Below, in pieces: positions 23,896-35,600 of a stretch of DNA of 64,000 nt (position 1 is its first letter; every line of letters starts with the position of its first letter). The notes beneath the pieces are model-generated. The model was not told where the DNA came from. It did no database searches and worked only from the letters and a program-made list of their open reading frames with translations. This stretch comes from Dolomedes plantarius (taxonomy: Eukaryota; Arthropoda; Arachnida; Araneae; Dolomedidae). The DNA is taken from assembly GCA_907164885.2 (NCBI GenBank), contig OU015492.1, positions 46,827,683-46,891,682 of the forward strand, in the 5' to 3' direction. A program made the position numbers and the translations under genes.

Positions 23896-25193
23896 TAAGG
23901 TACCTTTGTCCAGAAATTTCTGTAAATGACGTCATAGTTCCCACGATCGCAACCAGTGCATACCGTGACGGACAGGTGAAGACTGGTCTGAACCAATTCT
24001 TGAGCGGCGGCACTGGGATTTAGGTTATCGTGTTGAAACAGTTCATTGTAGAGTGAAGGTTTTGTGCGTTCGGTCGAAATTCAAAATGGATCAGCGAACA
24101 AATATGCTATTCTGTTTCAAACTTGGGAAATCAGTGAAAGAGGCTCACGAAATGCTGCTAAAAGTGTACGAAGAACGTGCTGTCACCTTGAAGTGGGTGT
24201 GTGGGTGGTTTAAATGCTTCCGAGAAGGGCGGGACACCATTGAAGTCTACCCCCGAAGTTGTCGGCCTGCAACTGCACGCACCCCGAACAACGTACAGAA
24301 AGTGAAGTAATTGTTGGCCAAGGATCGTCGTGTGACAATGCAAATGATAGTAGAGGAAGTGGTAATTGGCCGTGAGATGGCCCACCTCATACGGACCCAG
24401 GATTTGGGTAAATGCAAGCTTTGCTCCCAACTTGTGCCCCATACTTTGACTCCGGAACAAATGCAAATTCGGCTTTACACCTGTGTAGACATCATAGACA
24501 TGGTGTATGGAAACTCAAATTTCTTGAAAACCATTGTCATGGCTGAAGAGACCTTCTCCCTGAAGTATGAACCCAACGGCCAGTGTGAGAGTATGGAGTG
24601 GCGGGGTCTAGGGTAGCCGAAAAGCAAGAAAGTGCGAAGTGAGAAATCCCGCATCATGCTCGTGGTGTTCTTCGACTCTGAGGGTCTCATCCATAAAGAA
24701 TTCCTTCCTGAAGGCACCACGTTAAATGCCGCAAAGTACGTGGATATACTGAAACGTCTGCTGCAACAAATCAATCGGGTACGCCCCCAGTACGCCAAGC
24801 AAGGCAACTGGACCCTGTTTCACGACAATGCCCGATCACATAATGCCATTTTGGTGCAGCAGTTCCTGGTCAACAGGAGAGTTGCGTTCCTGTATCACCC
24901 ACCCTACACCTCAGACATGTCTCCCAAGGAATTTTTCTTCTTCCAGAAATTGAAATAAGTCCTGAAGGACCACAGGTTTTTGGACATTTCGGTCATCCAA
25001 CGTAATACTAAGACCCAGATAAAAGCCATCCCTAAAGACGACTACGCCAGAAGTTTCTAAGATTTGTACAGCCGTTCCCACGTTTGCATTACTACCTATG
25101 GGGATTACTTCGAAGGACAGACAGCTGTTTCATGTAAGACAACAATCCATTGTAACTATAGACACATTCACCGAACTTTCTGGACAAAGGTTG
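23896..25193 (+). mobile_element. Mariner (DD34D type), decayed
   Basis: Both ends carry ACCTTTGTCCAGAAA, followed by TTC and gtraatg; the left has three extra bases at the tip. TA follows the right end at 25194-25195. About 1.3 kb with one plus-strand transposase. Confidence 0.85.
24086..25134 (+). pseudogene. Mariner transposase with four stops but no frameshift
   Basis: ATG at 24086 starts MDQRTNMLFCFKLGKS, the mariner helix-turn-helix, with WFKCFREGRDTIE further on. The same frame runs to DYFEGQ near 25115, broken only by TAA 24308, TAG 24614, TAA 24956 and a TAA near 25058. The first catalytic motif reads MAEETFSLKYEP where the family has GDETW, so Asp is Glu. The second, FHDNARSH, is intact. 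The third reads SPKEFFF where SPCDFF is expected, Glu again, at the standard 34 spacing. Loss by substitution only is unusual beside the indel-rich copies elsewhere. Confidence 0.88.
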
Positions 25194-26365
25194 TAGAACT
25201 TCAAATATATAAAAGAATACCATTCTATGGTTGAATAACTGTGTTCTGAAAGTTACATTAATAAACGAACTGTAACAAGTTTTGTTTTTAAATATGTTTT
25301 ATATAAAAAATCGAAAATCTTGAATTGAAAAATTCAAACAGTCAAATCCAACAAGTTAAAATGTCTACCCGTCCATGATTCTTGATATCCCGGTAATACC
25401 ATAATGCTTGCATTGAAGATTGTTAAAAAAGTATACCATAAGAATTAAAACTGAATTATTTTTCAATTCTTAACTTAGTAACAATTACATTGTATATGTA
25501 TGTTGTTTGATAACTTACATCCAAATCGACATTTCCTAGTTTTAATCTGGTTCTCCAAGTGCAAGGTGGACTCTAAGTCACACTATAAATTAGAAAATTT
25601 TGATTCCCTTGAACAATCTTTCGTTAAAGCTGCAGGCTTGTACGTAATTTGCTCAGATAATGTATTTTATGCTTGCCGTATCACATTGGTAAGTTTCAAT
25701 TTGAGAGGTTGATTGACTGGTTTATTGAGAGAGCTACGGCCATTTTTTACTACACAAGGGTTAATTACAACGGGACATACTGCTTAAAGCTGCTTTGAAT
25801 TATCCCTATTGGATTCTCTCACCTGAATATTAACCAATGGAGAAAATTTGTCCAACTGTTGCCGATTTAGGTTTAAAGATTTTTTTAAAAATTGTACTCC
25901 ATAATAGAGGAAGAAATTTTACACCTTGGGACATTTTTCGTTTAAAAAAATGCAAATAATATTTTACAATTTAAGTTATTCGGGGAAAAAACCTGGTATA
26001 GTGTGTTTTAAACGCTCTTAAATTCTTTTGGTGCACGAAATTTATAAAATGAATCCTGTTGCAAAGGGCAGAAAAGTTCAGGCTGTTTGAAAATACTATT
26101 TTTATTGGTTTATCAGCATTTATGTAGCTGTCAATAGTAGAAACATTATCTCAATAGGTTAACAATGAGATGACCGAATCCAGTAGGGTTAGTACACAGC
26201 AGCCTTAAAGCTGATTCCGAACGACTGCAAACTTTCAATCCAACAGTGGGACTCTGTTACCGACACCCAGCGACCTAGGTATTCGGGCTTCTCTTGGATT
26301 CTACTTTAGAGAGACTACCGTTAGATTATGAGATCTTTGTGGCTTATCTAAGGTGTTTTACCTAA
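25194..26365. other. AT-rich DNA, nothing recognised
   Basis: A 70-residue plus frame (25500-25712) has no motif. No repeats of note. Confidence 0.55.
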
Positions 26366-26720
26366 TTGTTGTTGTTGTTGTTGTTCCTAATGCAGCCTGG
26401 CCGGAAGCATTCCAGACCAGGTACACACAGGCTTTGGGCTGAGTACTGCGGATCTGGTTATAATAACACCTCAAGGGTCGGAGTCCGACTTGGCTTTGTG
26501 CCACCACAATTCTGATAGAGGAACCACAGAGACGACATCTGGGGGTATCGTACCTTCCGCAAGCACTGACCTCTTAGAAGGACTTTCCGGTCAACGGATT
26601 TAACATGCCCGTATCCGGCCTAGACACGAAGGTATTTAATGGCGCTTGTCAAGATTCGATCCGAGACCCCCTCCCTCCCCCAGAAATCTAATATACTACC
26701 GATAGGCTAAATCGGGCCCA
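26366..26720 (-). mobile_element. tRNA-derived SINE with (AAC)n tail
   Basis: Read on the minus strand from 26720: cgatttagcctatcggtag supplies an A-box-like TAGCCTATCGG, and about 45 bases on, ggatcgaatct supplies a B-box. A GC-rich body of about 250 bases follows and ends in an (AAC)n tail, seen as (TTG)n at 26366-26385 on the plus strand. Head, body and simple-repeat tail are the three parts of a SINE. No clean target duplication found. Confidence 0.75.
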
Positions 26721-27550
26721 CATAATTGCTAAATAATGCAAACCGTTTGGGCGTATGTAAAGCTATTTCTGTGCTAGATTTTATTAATATTCCACTAAAT
26801 GACAGTTAATAAGTTTCTCGGTACAATAAATCACCCATTATTGTTGTAAACAATGACTTTTTGATCTTGGTAAATTTGATTAACTACGAGAATAATTAAT
26901 ATTTTGTTAAGGACAAACAATAATAAAAAAACTGGAATATGATAAACTCGTTACGAGGATATTGATTCAGGCCCGAAAGCAAATTATCCAATAAACAATT
27001 TCTTTCGTTACTTATTCCTGTATGGAATATTAAAAGCAAATAAGAATTTAATTTAGGAAGTCTGGAGGAGTTTAGTATAAAAAGATACGCAATAATTAAA
27101 ATGCTCATATTAGTAATCATATTCCTTATTCGTAAATATAATCTGAAGAAGTACTAATGCAATATTTATGTATTTAATAATTCGTGTTTAAATTCTTTTA
27201 CAGAGCAAATAAATCCGAAAACAAAAATATTTGCCCGTACATTTTTGTATAACAAATCCTCATTTAACTCTAAAATTTGAAAATAGGGATCTATTTTTTA
27301 AGTATAAATCTCAAATCATGTTTTTGAAATTATAATAGTTTTAAAATATTTATTGTAAATTAATTCTTTTTCGAAAAGTAGATTATATTTTAGATACGGT
27401 GATCAATAATTAGTGTCATTCAACGAAGTGGGAAAAAAATTATTCCTCAGAAAAAACATTTCAGTATTTGAAATCATTAGAAATAAAATATTAATCTCAT
27501 TAATAGCATGCATATGAAAGTTTGAAGTGATTTTGAATACTGCCATTTTG
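26721..27550. other. AT-rich DNA, nothing recognised
   Basis: A 74-residue minus frame (26896-27120) has no known motif. Confidence 0.55.
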
Positions 27551-27840
27551 CCATGCACGGTACAATTTTACCACGACGGCAAGCGAACAGTTCCCAAAAT
27601 TAGCCGTTTTGGAAATGCTGCCACCTTTGGCCCAATGATCAAGCCCTTTCGGACGTCAGATATTCTCTCCGTTTCTGCATTTCTGCAATGACTGCAATGT
27701 TACCCGCTTCTCTCCGACTTCCTCTATAATTCACTCTTCACTGCTAGTGCTGTCACGTGCCTTCTGCGATTGGTTATTTCGCACCTACGGCGGAAGTGGG
27801 CTGTGGTCACATTAATGTGACGGTACTGTGCATATTAGAA
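27551..27840. other. GC-richer, CpG-containing segment with short inverted edges
   Basis: About 290 bases that stand out by composition. The edges atgcacggtac (near 27554) and, inverted, atgcacagtacc (near 27832) are imperfect inverted repeats, so this may be a small MITE. A CACGTG-like site (gtcacgtg) and a CCAAT-type motif (gattggtt) are also present and would fit a promoter, but no transcript or frame follows. Unresolved. Confidence 0.35.
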
Positions 27841-27877
27841 TTTTCAGTCTTATGGGCTCATTAGAATTAAAAATCAA

Positions 27878-28917
27878 TTAAGGTAAATGCACCTATAATA
27901 GGCCATGCCCCTATAATGGGCCATCCTTTAGAAATGTCGAGAAATTAAGGGTCTATTGTTACCTTAGGCAGTGGAAGGGATGAGGGTCATTGGCTACTAC
28001 CTGCGAAGATCCTTAAGCATTAGAATCCAGTTCATTCCTTTACTTTGTGCGAAGTGTAAGGTGTATTCTGCTAGAGAGAAGAAAATATGTGTTTGTTTTA
28101 ATGTCTGCTTAAGAAATCTGTTAAGGTAAGTGAATTTTTCAAATTTTTGTATTTAAGTACTATAATGCCTGTTTATTGTCTTAAACTATTATTCATTACG
28201 ATAGTATGTATAATTCAAATTGTACAGTGATTAAATGACAAAAAGCGTAGATTCCATTGTGAAAATTGCGTGGCCCATCATGGGATCACGAATTGTTACA
28301 CTGTCCCTGTATTGGGCCAGCCCGTGTACTGGTACAAATTATTTTTTCGGAAATGTCAATATTTGCAACAACATACCAGCTGTGACAAGTAAAGCGGTAC
28401 ATCACCGGCAACATTAACCAATTTTTAAGTAAATTTAATTTTAGATGTTTAAGTTAATAAATTTATATTTCAGTTATATTTCAGTTTTTATATATTTAGT
28501 GTAGTTGTACTGTAGTTATAAAATGGATAAACCGGTTTAAAAATACACATCATGTTTTTGTTTCTTTTCTTTCCAATTTTATGATATTGTAGAATTGATT
28601 TTTGTTCCATAACAGATTAAATAGATGGCCCATTAATGTTGGGATGAGCGATATTGATGGCCCATTATTGGGTGGCTCATTATGGGTACATCGGATAAAA
28701 TAATGGCCCATTATAGTTGCATCAGGTTGGTTATTATTTATGTATATATATTTTTTATGAATGCAGCCAGTGTGCTCCAATTGTTACTACATATGTAAGA
28801 CAGTTATTTAAATGGCAGGTAAAAATTTGGACCAGTTTGCTTTATCTATAGCTATGAAAATTCAGATTTACTTCAATTTTTCTCTTAACTGCCCCATTAC
28901 TAGTGCGTTTACCTTAA
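27878..28917. mobile_element. TTAA-bounded element with repeated subterminal motif
   Basis: Left edge TTAAGGTAAATGCACC and, inverted, right edge TTAAGGTAAACGCACT. Homology continues as taatrgg. Within 300 bases of each end the motif tggcccattat or variants occurs several times (left: near 27900 and 27920; right: near 28626, 28655, 28672, 28707). TTAA at both ends fits piggyBac or Kolobok target choice, but TTAA may belong to the inverted repeat. No transposase; frames at 28235-28417 (+) and 28550-28780 (-) mostly translate the motif. Confidence 0.7.
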
Positions 28918-29417
28918 GGCAAATAAATCCCAGATAATTATTGGTCGTTCCACTGAAATATTTGAAATGACCTTCTGAATGACCCGGAAATCGTACCTGT
29001 GATTCTTGAACTTTAAAGTCAGCCTTCTGGCCCCTAGATTATAAGAGCAGTGTTACGAAATCGTATGACATTAACTCCATTCATTATATTCATCTTCACA
29101 ATCCTCTTATTGTTAGTAATGAAGAAGATTTAAACATTTTTACGAATTAATGAAGACCTATGTGTTGAGCACGTGTAAAACTATTTATAATTTATCTGTT
29201 TCATGGACACTACACTGAAACTAAAGCACTGTCATACTCATTAATATAAGTAAATTATGCAATGAGAATTCCACATGTCCCTAATTGTTATGGAAATGTC
29301 ATATTTTAGAGGTTTTCCTGGTTGCTTTTTAGATTCACTTGGAATAATTTCAGTTAATTGAGTTGATAAAAATTAAGTGAAATGGTTAATAGTTTATAAT
29401 ATTTTGTGTTAATTTAT
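28918..29417. other. AT-rich DNA, nothing recognised
   Basis: No frames or repeats of note. Confidence 0.55.
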
Positions 29418-29735
29418 TTACCGTATTTTTTGAACCATATGATGCCCTGGACGTTAAGACGCACCTAAAATTTATTCGGGGAATTTTAGAAAAACATATT
29501 TTGTATTTTATAAGGTATATAAAATATTTTTAATTTCTTGCGTAATAAAGGTAAAAAATATATAATTAAATATATATATAAAATATATATAATATAAATA
29601 ACAAATATGTATAATATATAATAATATATTCATTTTATTTTAATGTTACTTTCGGAGCATAAGAAGCACTCCAATTTTAAGTTTTTTATGTAAAAAAAGT
29701 TGCGTCTTATGGTCCGACAAATGCCAAAAAATAAA
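29418..29735. mobile_element. MITE with inverted CATAAGACGCA-type ends
   Basis: Left end taccgtattttttgaacc then gttaagacgcacc; right end, inverted, tattttttggcatttg then ggaccataagacgca. A/T-rich core of about 200 bases, no frame. The ATAAGACGCA motif recurs in non-autonomous DNA transposons of many animals (general knowledge). Confidence 0.65.
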
Positions 29736-29779
29736 TCTATGTTTTTTAACGTGAGGTCACGATTCAAGCACTGAAGCTT

Positions 29780-29782
<3 letters not shown>

Positions 29783-29859
<77 letters not shown>
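29783..29859. repeat. (TA)n then (GA)n microsatellite
   Basis: TA run to 29839, then GA run to 29859. Confidence 0.97.
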
Positions 29860-30604
29860 TTATTTAGAAGTCAGAAAAAAGTAATTTTTTTTTCTCTATT
29901 AAACCAAGAAATAATTGAGCGCTTGAGAATTCAGCCTTAAATTATTTAGATTCAGGAATAAAATCTTCAAATTCATCGTTTTAGCTTGCTGTATCAGTGC
30001 TTATTTAAAATTTCCTGTTCAGTCTACTACGGACAATTATGACAGTGCAAGAACTTTCTGATGCACGAATTCATAGGTGTATTTAGATCATATTTCTTTT
30101 TTACGGTACCTACCTTCAAGAAAGCACTTTTCGTGAATCTCAGCAATGTGCATACTTGGCGAAAAGTGATCTTTCATTCCCTTGCTTTGAACTCATTGCG
30201 AGGTATTTCTGTACGACATCTGGGAATGCTACACTCTATTCGGAGTCACCTTAAAGTTCTATTAAAAACGAATTTTCAACTGTGCAACACCTACAGTCTT
30301 TATTTGAATATTATCTAGTATAAATTTACACTCGGAGACAGGCGCATATCATCCACAGTGTACTTTAATGCTGTAGGTTAAAACAGATACAAACACTTCT
30401 TTCAAAACCGAGGGTGATGATTGAAAATTACAACTCACTATACAAGAAATTCATCTACGATTAGGATTAATTTTTATGTGACATGCTAGTTAGACTCCGG
30501 TTCTAAATGACCGGTAAGAATACAACCATTCGGGCTGTCTTCCATTAATAGTTTAAAAACCTTCAGCAGGGGACGTTTGCTACCCGAAAGTATAGTGAAA
30601 GTAG
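29860..30604. other. AT-rich DNA, nothing recognised
   Basis: An 85-residue plus frame (30061-30318) shows no motif. Confidence 0.5.
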
Positions 30605-30966
30605 AAGTCTATAAATCGATTGTTACAGAAAAATTGTAAGGAAAAAATAAAATGGAACTTTGATTTGTTGTCTTCAGAACTAATAAAGATACTATACGCT
30701 GTATAAGTCTATTCTGTACTTTGTTAGATCGAAGTCTATACGTTGTATAAATCGATTGTTAGAGAAAAATTGTGAGGAAAAATAAAAAAGAACTCTGACT
30801 TGTTGTCTCCACAACTGATAAAATACGTTGTTTACGTTGAATAAATCGATTCTATACGTTGTTAGATCGAAGTTTATACGCTGTTTAAATCGATTGTCGC
30901 AGAAAAATTGAGAGGAAAAAATAAAATGGAACTTTTACTTGTTGTTTTCACAACTCATAAAGATCG
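30605..30966. repeat. Minisatellite, ~137-bp period, about 2.6 copies
   Basis: The block ataaatcgattgtta starts at 30611, recurs at 30747 and, slightly changed, at 30885. Each copy continues with agaaaaattg, a ggaaaaaataaa run and a cttgttgt stretch. Copies differ by scattered substitutions. No coding content. Confidence 0.88.
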
Positions 30967-32540
30967 GATAAAAGCTTAAAATATATTTGAGTGTCTTGCG
31001 AGAAATTCTAATTAAATTTTGCAAGATGTAATAATTGTAGATGGTGGATAGTTTGATGCTTTGAAAAGTTCGATATAGAAAATATATTAGCAAGTTGCTT
31101 TTATTACATCATTTTTAAGAAATGTTTCCACATGCACGTCTGACGTACCCTTTTAGATAAGTATTAATTTTATCTCAATTAGAAAAACACTATGTCCAAT
31201 AATTCAGATCTTTTAAAACAGCCATCAGCTAATTCACAATTTGTCTTCTGAAATCATATAAGTTATGCGTAAATCTTATCTCGCAGAAGTGCTTCTAGCA
31301 AAAATATTTCTCAGAGCTTTAACCCGTTTTAATCGATGGGAAGGATATCCTCCAATTATTGGAGGGAGATAACACGGACGCTATTGGTTGTGTGAGACGA
31401 TGTAGAGTGAACGTTTGAGGGAAAGAAAGTAGGAAACTTTCTCTTTATAAATTACTTTTTGGAGAAATTCGTTGCAAGTTATAGAATAGACTTTATTCTA
31501 GAAGAAACTAATTTATACTTTACGTATAAACGGGAAATAAGATTGACGCTGTGTGAAATAAATACTTTTAAGTAAATAATAAATGCCTTTAGAGAAATTA
31601 TTACGTAATTTTAAAATTAGAGAAAAATGATACATTCACCTGAAATCTTTTGCTGAAAAGGGATTGTAAAAATCAATCAAAAGAAGTCTCTCCAATTTTA
31701 TTTAAATTTTTTCCCACTACAAGTGTTTATTTTTATCGCAGAAGATTAAATTCTCAGAATAAATTTCATTTACTCAATAACTCTTATGTTCTTTTATCTT
31801 GTTATGGCGTATTAAGGGAATTCAGTTTTCGGTATTTTTGTTCTAATTGGCAATTATTCGGTATTTTAATGGCTTAATAGTAAAGCTTCGTAAGCGAAAA
31901 GAAGACTGCAAATATTTGTATTTAAATAAAATTAATTAAGTTTGTGTTATTAGAATGAGAACAGAGGCTATATAAAAATTTAAAATCAATAATGTTTATG
32001 AATGGACATTTTTGGAAAGCAAACCTAGGTCTTATATATTAAAACCAGTCATAATAGAAGGGATCTTTTTTTACTACTAAGTATTACAATAATAGATGTT
32101 CTAAATTTCTACCCAAATCTTTTGTTAAAATCTTAACATTAAAGTCTCCGCAAAGTGTATGTTATTCCTTGATGATGTTGGCTATACATAGACTGTGTTA
32201 TAACAAATTTTAAAAACTTAATTTTCAGGTAGGGCAATGTATATGTTTGTTTCCACTTTTTTAAAATGCTAATTAAAAGGTTAATTACTTAAATTTAATT
32301 TAACGTTTTTTATTTATTCTGTTCCTTAATAGGATAAAGCAATCATTTCTAAATTCCCAAGTATCTATGATTCGTTTCGGAAAAACTGACGTAGATTTTC
32401 ATTTTAGCAAAAGAACATCTAATGTGAATGTTCCCGACATCTAATGAAAGATTGAAAGATTCCTCATCATATAATGCTTGATACAATAAGCAAATTACTT
32501 TATACTGTACACATCAACCACCGGAGCTTCAAAAGTGGAA
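30967..32540. other. AT-rich DNA; one short shared block
   Basis: At 31331-31400 a block with atcgatgggaagg and the palindrome cctccaattattggagg resembles 34970-35020. Frame 31650-31877 (+) has no motif. Nothing else recognised. Confidence 0.5.
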
Positions 32541-32550
32541 GAAATCTTGA

Positions 32551-32830
32551 TTGTTTCTACATACCCTTAAGAGCAAAGACAACTTCTTTGCCGCAATAGG
32601 TGCCACAGGCATGGATCGGCCTCCATATTCGCCATACCTGAGTCCTTGTAACTATTTTTTCAGGAGCGCTTTAAAAGATACTGTCTACAGGAACCATCCC
32701 ACCACGCTGGACGAGCTTCAAACGGCGATCTGTCTGGCAGCTGAATCGATTTATGTTGAGACACTACAGGGTGTGATGGCAAATTTTATCGCGCCACATC
32801 CGTACAGCGAATAGTGGACATTTTAAATAG
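32551..32830 (+). pseudogene. Mariner-type transposase C-terminal remnant
   Basis: From about 32622 the frame reads DRPPYSPYLSPCNYFF, then ALKDTVYRNHPTTLDELQTAI and a tail with VETLQGVMANF. It matches the C-terminus of the same broad group as 8865-9137. SPDL has become SPYL, and the catalytic Asp of PCDYF is Asn. No terminal repeats seen; the rest of the element is lost. Confidence 0.75.
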
Positions 32831-33078
32831 ACTGTGATGTCGTGATTTAAAAGATTGTTTGCAAAGAGTACAAGTTTATTTATGTATGCTGATACAAGTT
32901 GTAGAGCGTCATCTGTTAGCAGCTTTTTGTCTTTTAGCAGCTTTTGTTATTTCGAAAATTAGTATATAAAATTCCTACACCTTTCACGATAAATATACCG
33001 TTTGTTTCATTCTACTACAGATCTTTGTTTTCCAGATTTTTCAATTTGAAATCAGTGACTCCTTCGCTGGTCACGCTG

Positions 33079-33152
<74 letters not shown>
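33079..33152. repeat. Compound microsatellite (TA)n(GA)n(GATA)n
   Basis: TA to 33096, GA to about 33110, then GATA tetramers to 33152. Confidence 0.97.
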
Positions 33153-33696
33153 TACATATATGTATTGATGCTAGTCTTTATGTGTGTATGTATATACAGA
33201 CAGGGAGTGGTTATCCAGGTTTAAATCTGAGCATGTTATCGTAAGTTTCAGTTGATAAGCTGCCACTCAAACTAACTGCGACTTCTCATTAATTTGCGGA
33301 GGTTATCATTAAAGTCCAGAAACTTTACATAATATATATTAATTTAAGCATGTAGCTCCTTCACAGGTTCAGTTTATAAAATTTAAAATTACACAATTTT
33401 AACTATTTTAAGTATACAAGATTAGTTGGCTTTGGAGAACAACGTTCATCATTTCTTACACGAGGGCTAAACACCCAGGGAACTGGAAATAAAAATGCAT
33501 TTCGAACAACATAATAATCAAAGAAGCAATGATATTTGAACAAGCAGACCTATTTCGATGACCAGGAGCCTAATTATTGTATTTGTACACAAGAATTCAT
33601 ACATATTCACTGAATAAAAAATCTGCAAATTTTTTGATCTGCCCATGGTTTTCTCCTAACTTCTAAATAATATATCTATCTTACCTATCTATCAAT
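33153..33696. other. AT-rich DNA, nothing recognised
   Basis: No frames or inverted ends. Confidence 0.55.
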
Positions 33697-33861
<165 letters not shown>

Positions 33862-34139
33862 ATAATATTACTAACAACCTATAATCGCCCATTCTGAACT
33901 GTATCTCTGTTCTGGTAACCCCTTTATCCACTCTTTGGCGAAATCGACTCGTCTTGTCAATTCTGGCAACCTCTCTGAGCTAATTGTATTTTGGCGCTTT
34001 TACAATAGACACGGGTTGGCTTCGATGCGAGTAACATGTTGCTGTTTTCATGGAACAAACTTCAGCTGTTCTTATGATTTGGAATTGCATTTAATTTTGG
34101 GCTCGATTGTGTTTGATTAAGATATGACCATTCGGGTCA

Positions 34140-34140
<1 letters not shown>

Positions 34141-34209
<69 letters not shown>
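34141..34209. repeat. Compound microsatellite (CA)n(TA)n
   Basis: CA run 34141-34174 then TA run to 34209. It mirrors the TA/TG order at 33697-33861 on the opposite strand. Confidence 0.97.
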
Positions 34210-34212
<3 letters not shown>

Positions 34213-35550
34213 GAGTCAGTGTTTGAATTGTAATCTCACATTGAAAAACACAGTTTTTTGTTTGTTCATTTCGTAAGGAACTGAAACAATCCAAATTTTA
34301 AGCTTGGTAAACAAAGTTTTGTTTCAGAACTTCTATCATCCTCAAACAGTAGTAACTGAAACTGAAATGACTTTCGTAAGATAATATTTATTGAACATAA
34401 GATTTTATGTGTGTCACACATTCTTCTATTAAGTCTTTACACCTTCTTAAAATACAGTAATTACTTTAATATCGGAGAAATTGAATTCACATATATAACT
34501 TATCTACTTTTCATAAATTAGAAATGCATAAACTAATCCTGAAATTATAGGAATCTTACGTTGATTGATGTTCCTAAATCAGGAATTTATGAAGTTTTGA
34601 TTTCAACCTGAGTACGTAAACGGATATGATCTCGATGTATAATAATGTTATGATTTTTATGGAGTATGTTACAAAGTTCTGAATATTTATGCAAAGACAT
34701 GCATATTTATAGCTTTTGAAGTAGCTTGAAGTAATCAATAATTAATATTCATGACACTTTTAAATTTTCGCCCCTTTCAAGAAAATATTTATAATAATAT
34801 AAATGTTTTTAAATGGGGGAAGAAAAGAAAATATTCATTATTTACTGTTTTGCCAGAAACTGCGCTCTTTGTTTTCAAAATTTTAACAACGGCCAAAATA
34901 ATAGTCATGTATGTAACCAGCAGCGGAGGAATTTCTGTGACAAAAATCGTTTACATAGTTCTACCCCATATCAATCGATGGAAAGAGGATCCCTCAATTA
35001 TTGGAGGAAAGTAATACAGAAGCAGTTGGGTGGGAAGATGTCACGTGGGCAGTGCTTGGCGGGGATTTGAAGAATGGTCTGCAGGAATTATTTCAGAGAT
35101 TTAGCTGAAATAGAGGAAGAAATTGGCACCCGTAAGCTGCTTTGTGCTGGAGTGAATGATGAGCACGCAGACTTTGAATGCTAGGACTGGTGCATAATGA
35201 GTTGATAAATGAAAAGGATTAATAATGGCAGATAATTAATAATTTTTGAGTCTTTTATAGAAGAGAAAAATTGCAACTTTCAGTTTAATAACCATTAGAT
35301 ATAAAACTTAAAATAGACACTACCATCATTACTCTGTTTAAAACTAAAGGCACGTTAAAACATTCATCTAACGTTTCAGATTTTTCATTGAATAAATACA
35401 CATGGAATTTTTATAAAATTCATAATTTTTTTCAAATATTCTATTGAATGAAAACCAGAACTATAAAAAAGCTTTAAACAATTGGAACAAAGGTATGAGA
35501 GATTGCTTCTCTTTGCATAATAAATATAATAAAATTTCCTGAAAGGTGAA

Positions 35551-35552
<2 letters not shown>
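34210..35552. other. AT-rich DNA with a short diverged repeat
   Basis: The block around 34970-35020 (tcaatcgatggaaagagg, then cctcaattattggagg) resembles 31331-31370. Overlapping frames at 34751-35014 and 34813-35070 (+) show no motif. Otherwise nothing. Confidence 0.5.

Positions 35553-35597
<45 letters not shown>
35553..35597. repeat. (TA)n microsatellite
   Basis: TA run whose last TA (35596-35597) is the target of the adjoining Tc1-like element. Confidence 0.97.

Positions 35598-35600
<3 letters not shown>

Noticed and set aside
27551..27840. Host gene promoter
   Set aside because: CpG-richer with CCAAT and CACGTG-like sites, but no exon follows and the edges look like a small inverted-repeat element.
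28235..28780. Two opposing frames in the TTAA-bounded element
   Set aside because: They translate the repeated tggcccattat motif and show no protein pattern.
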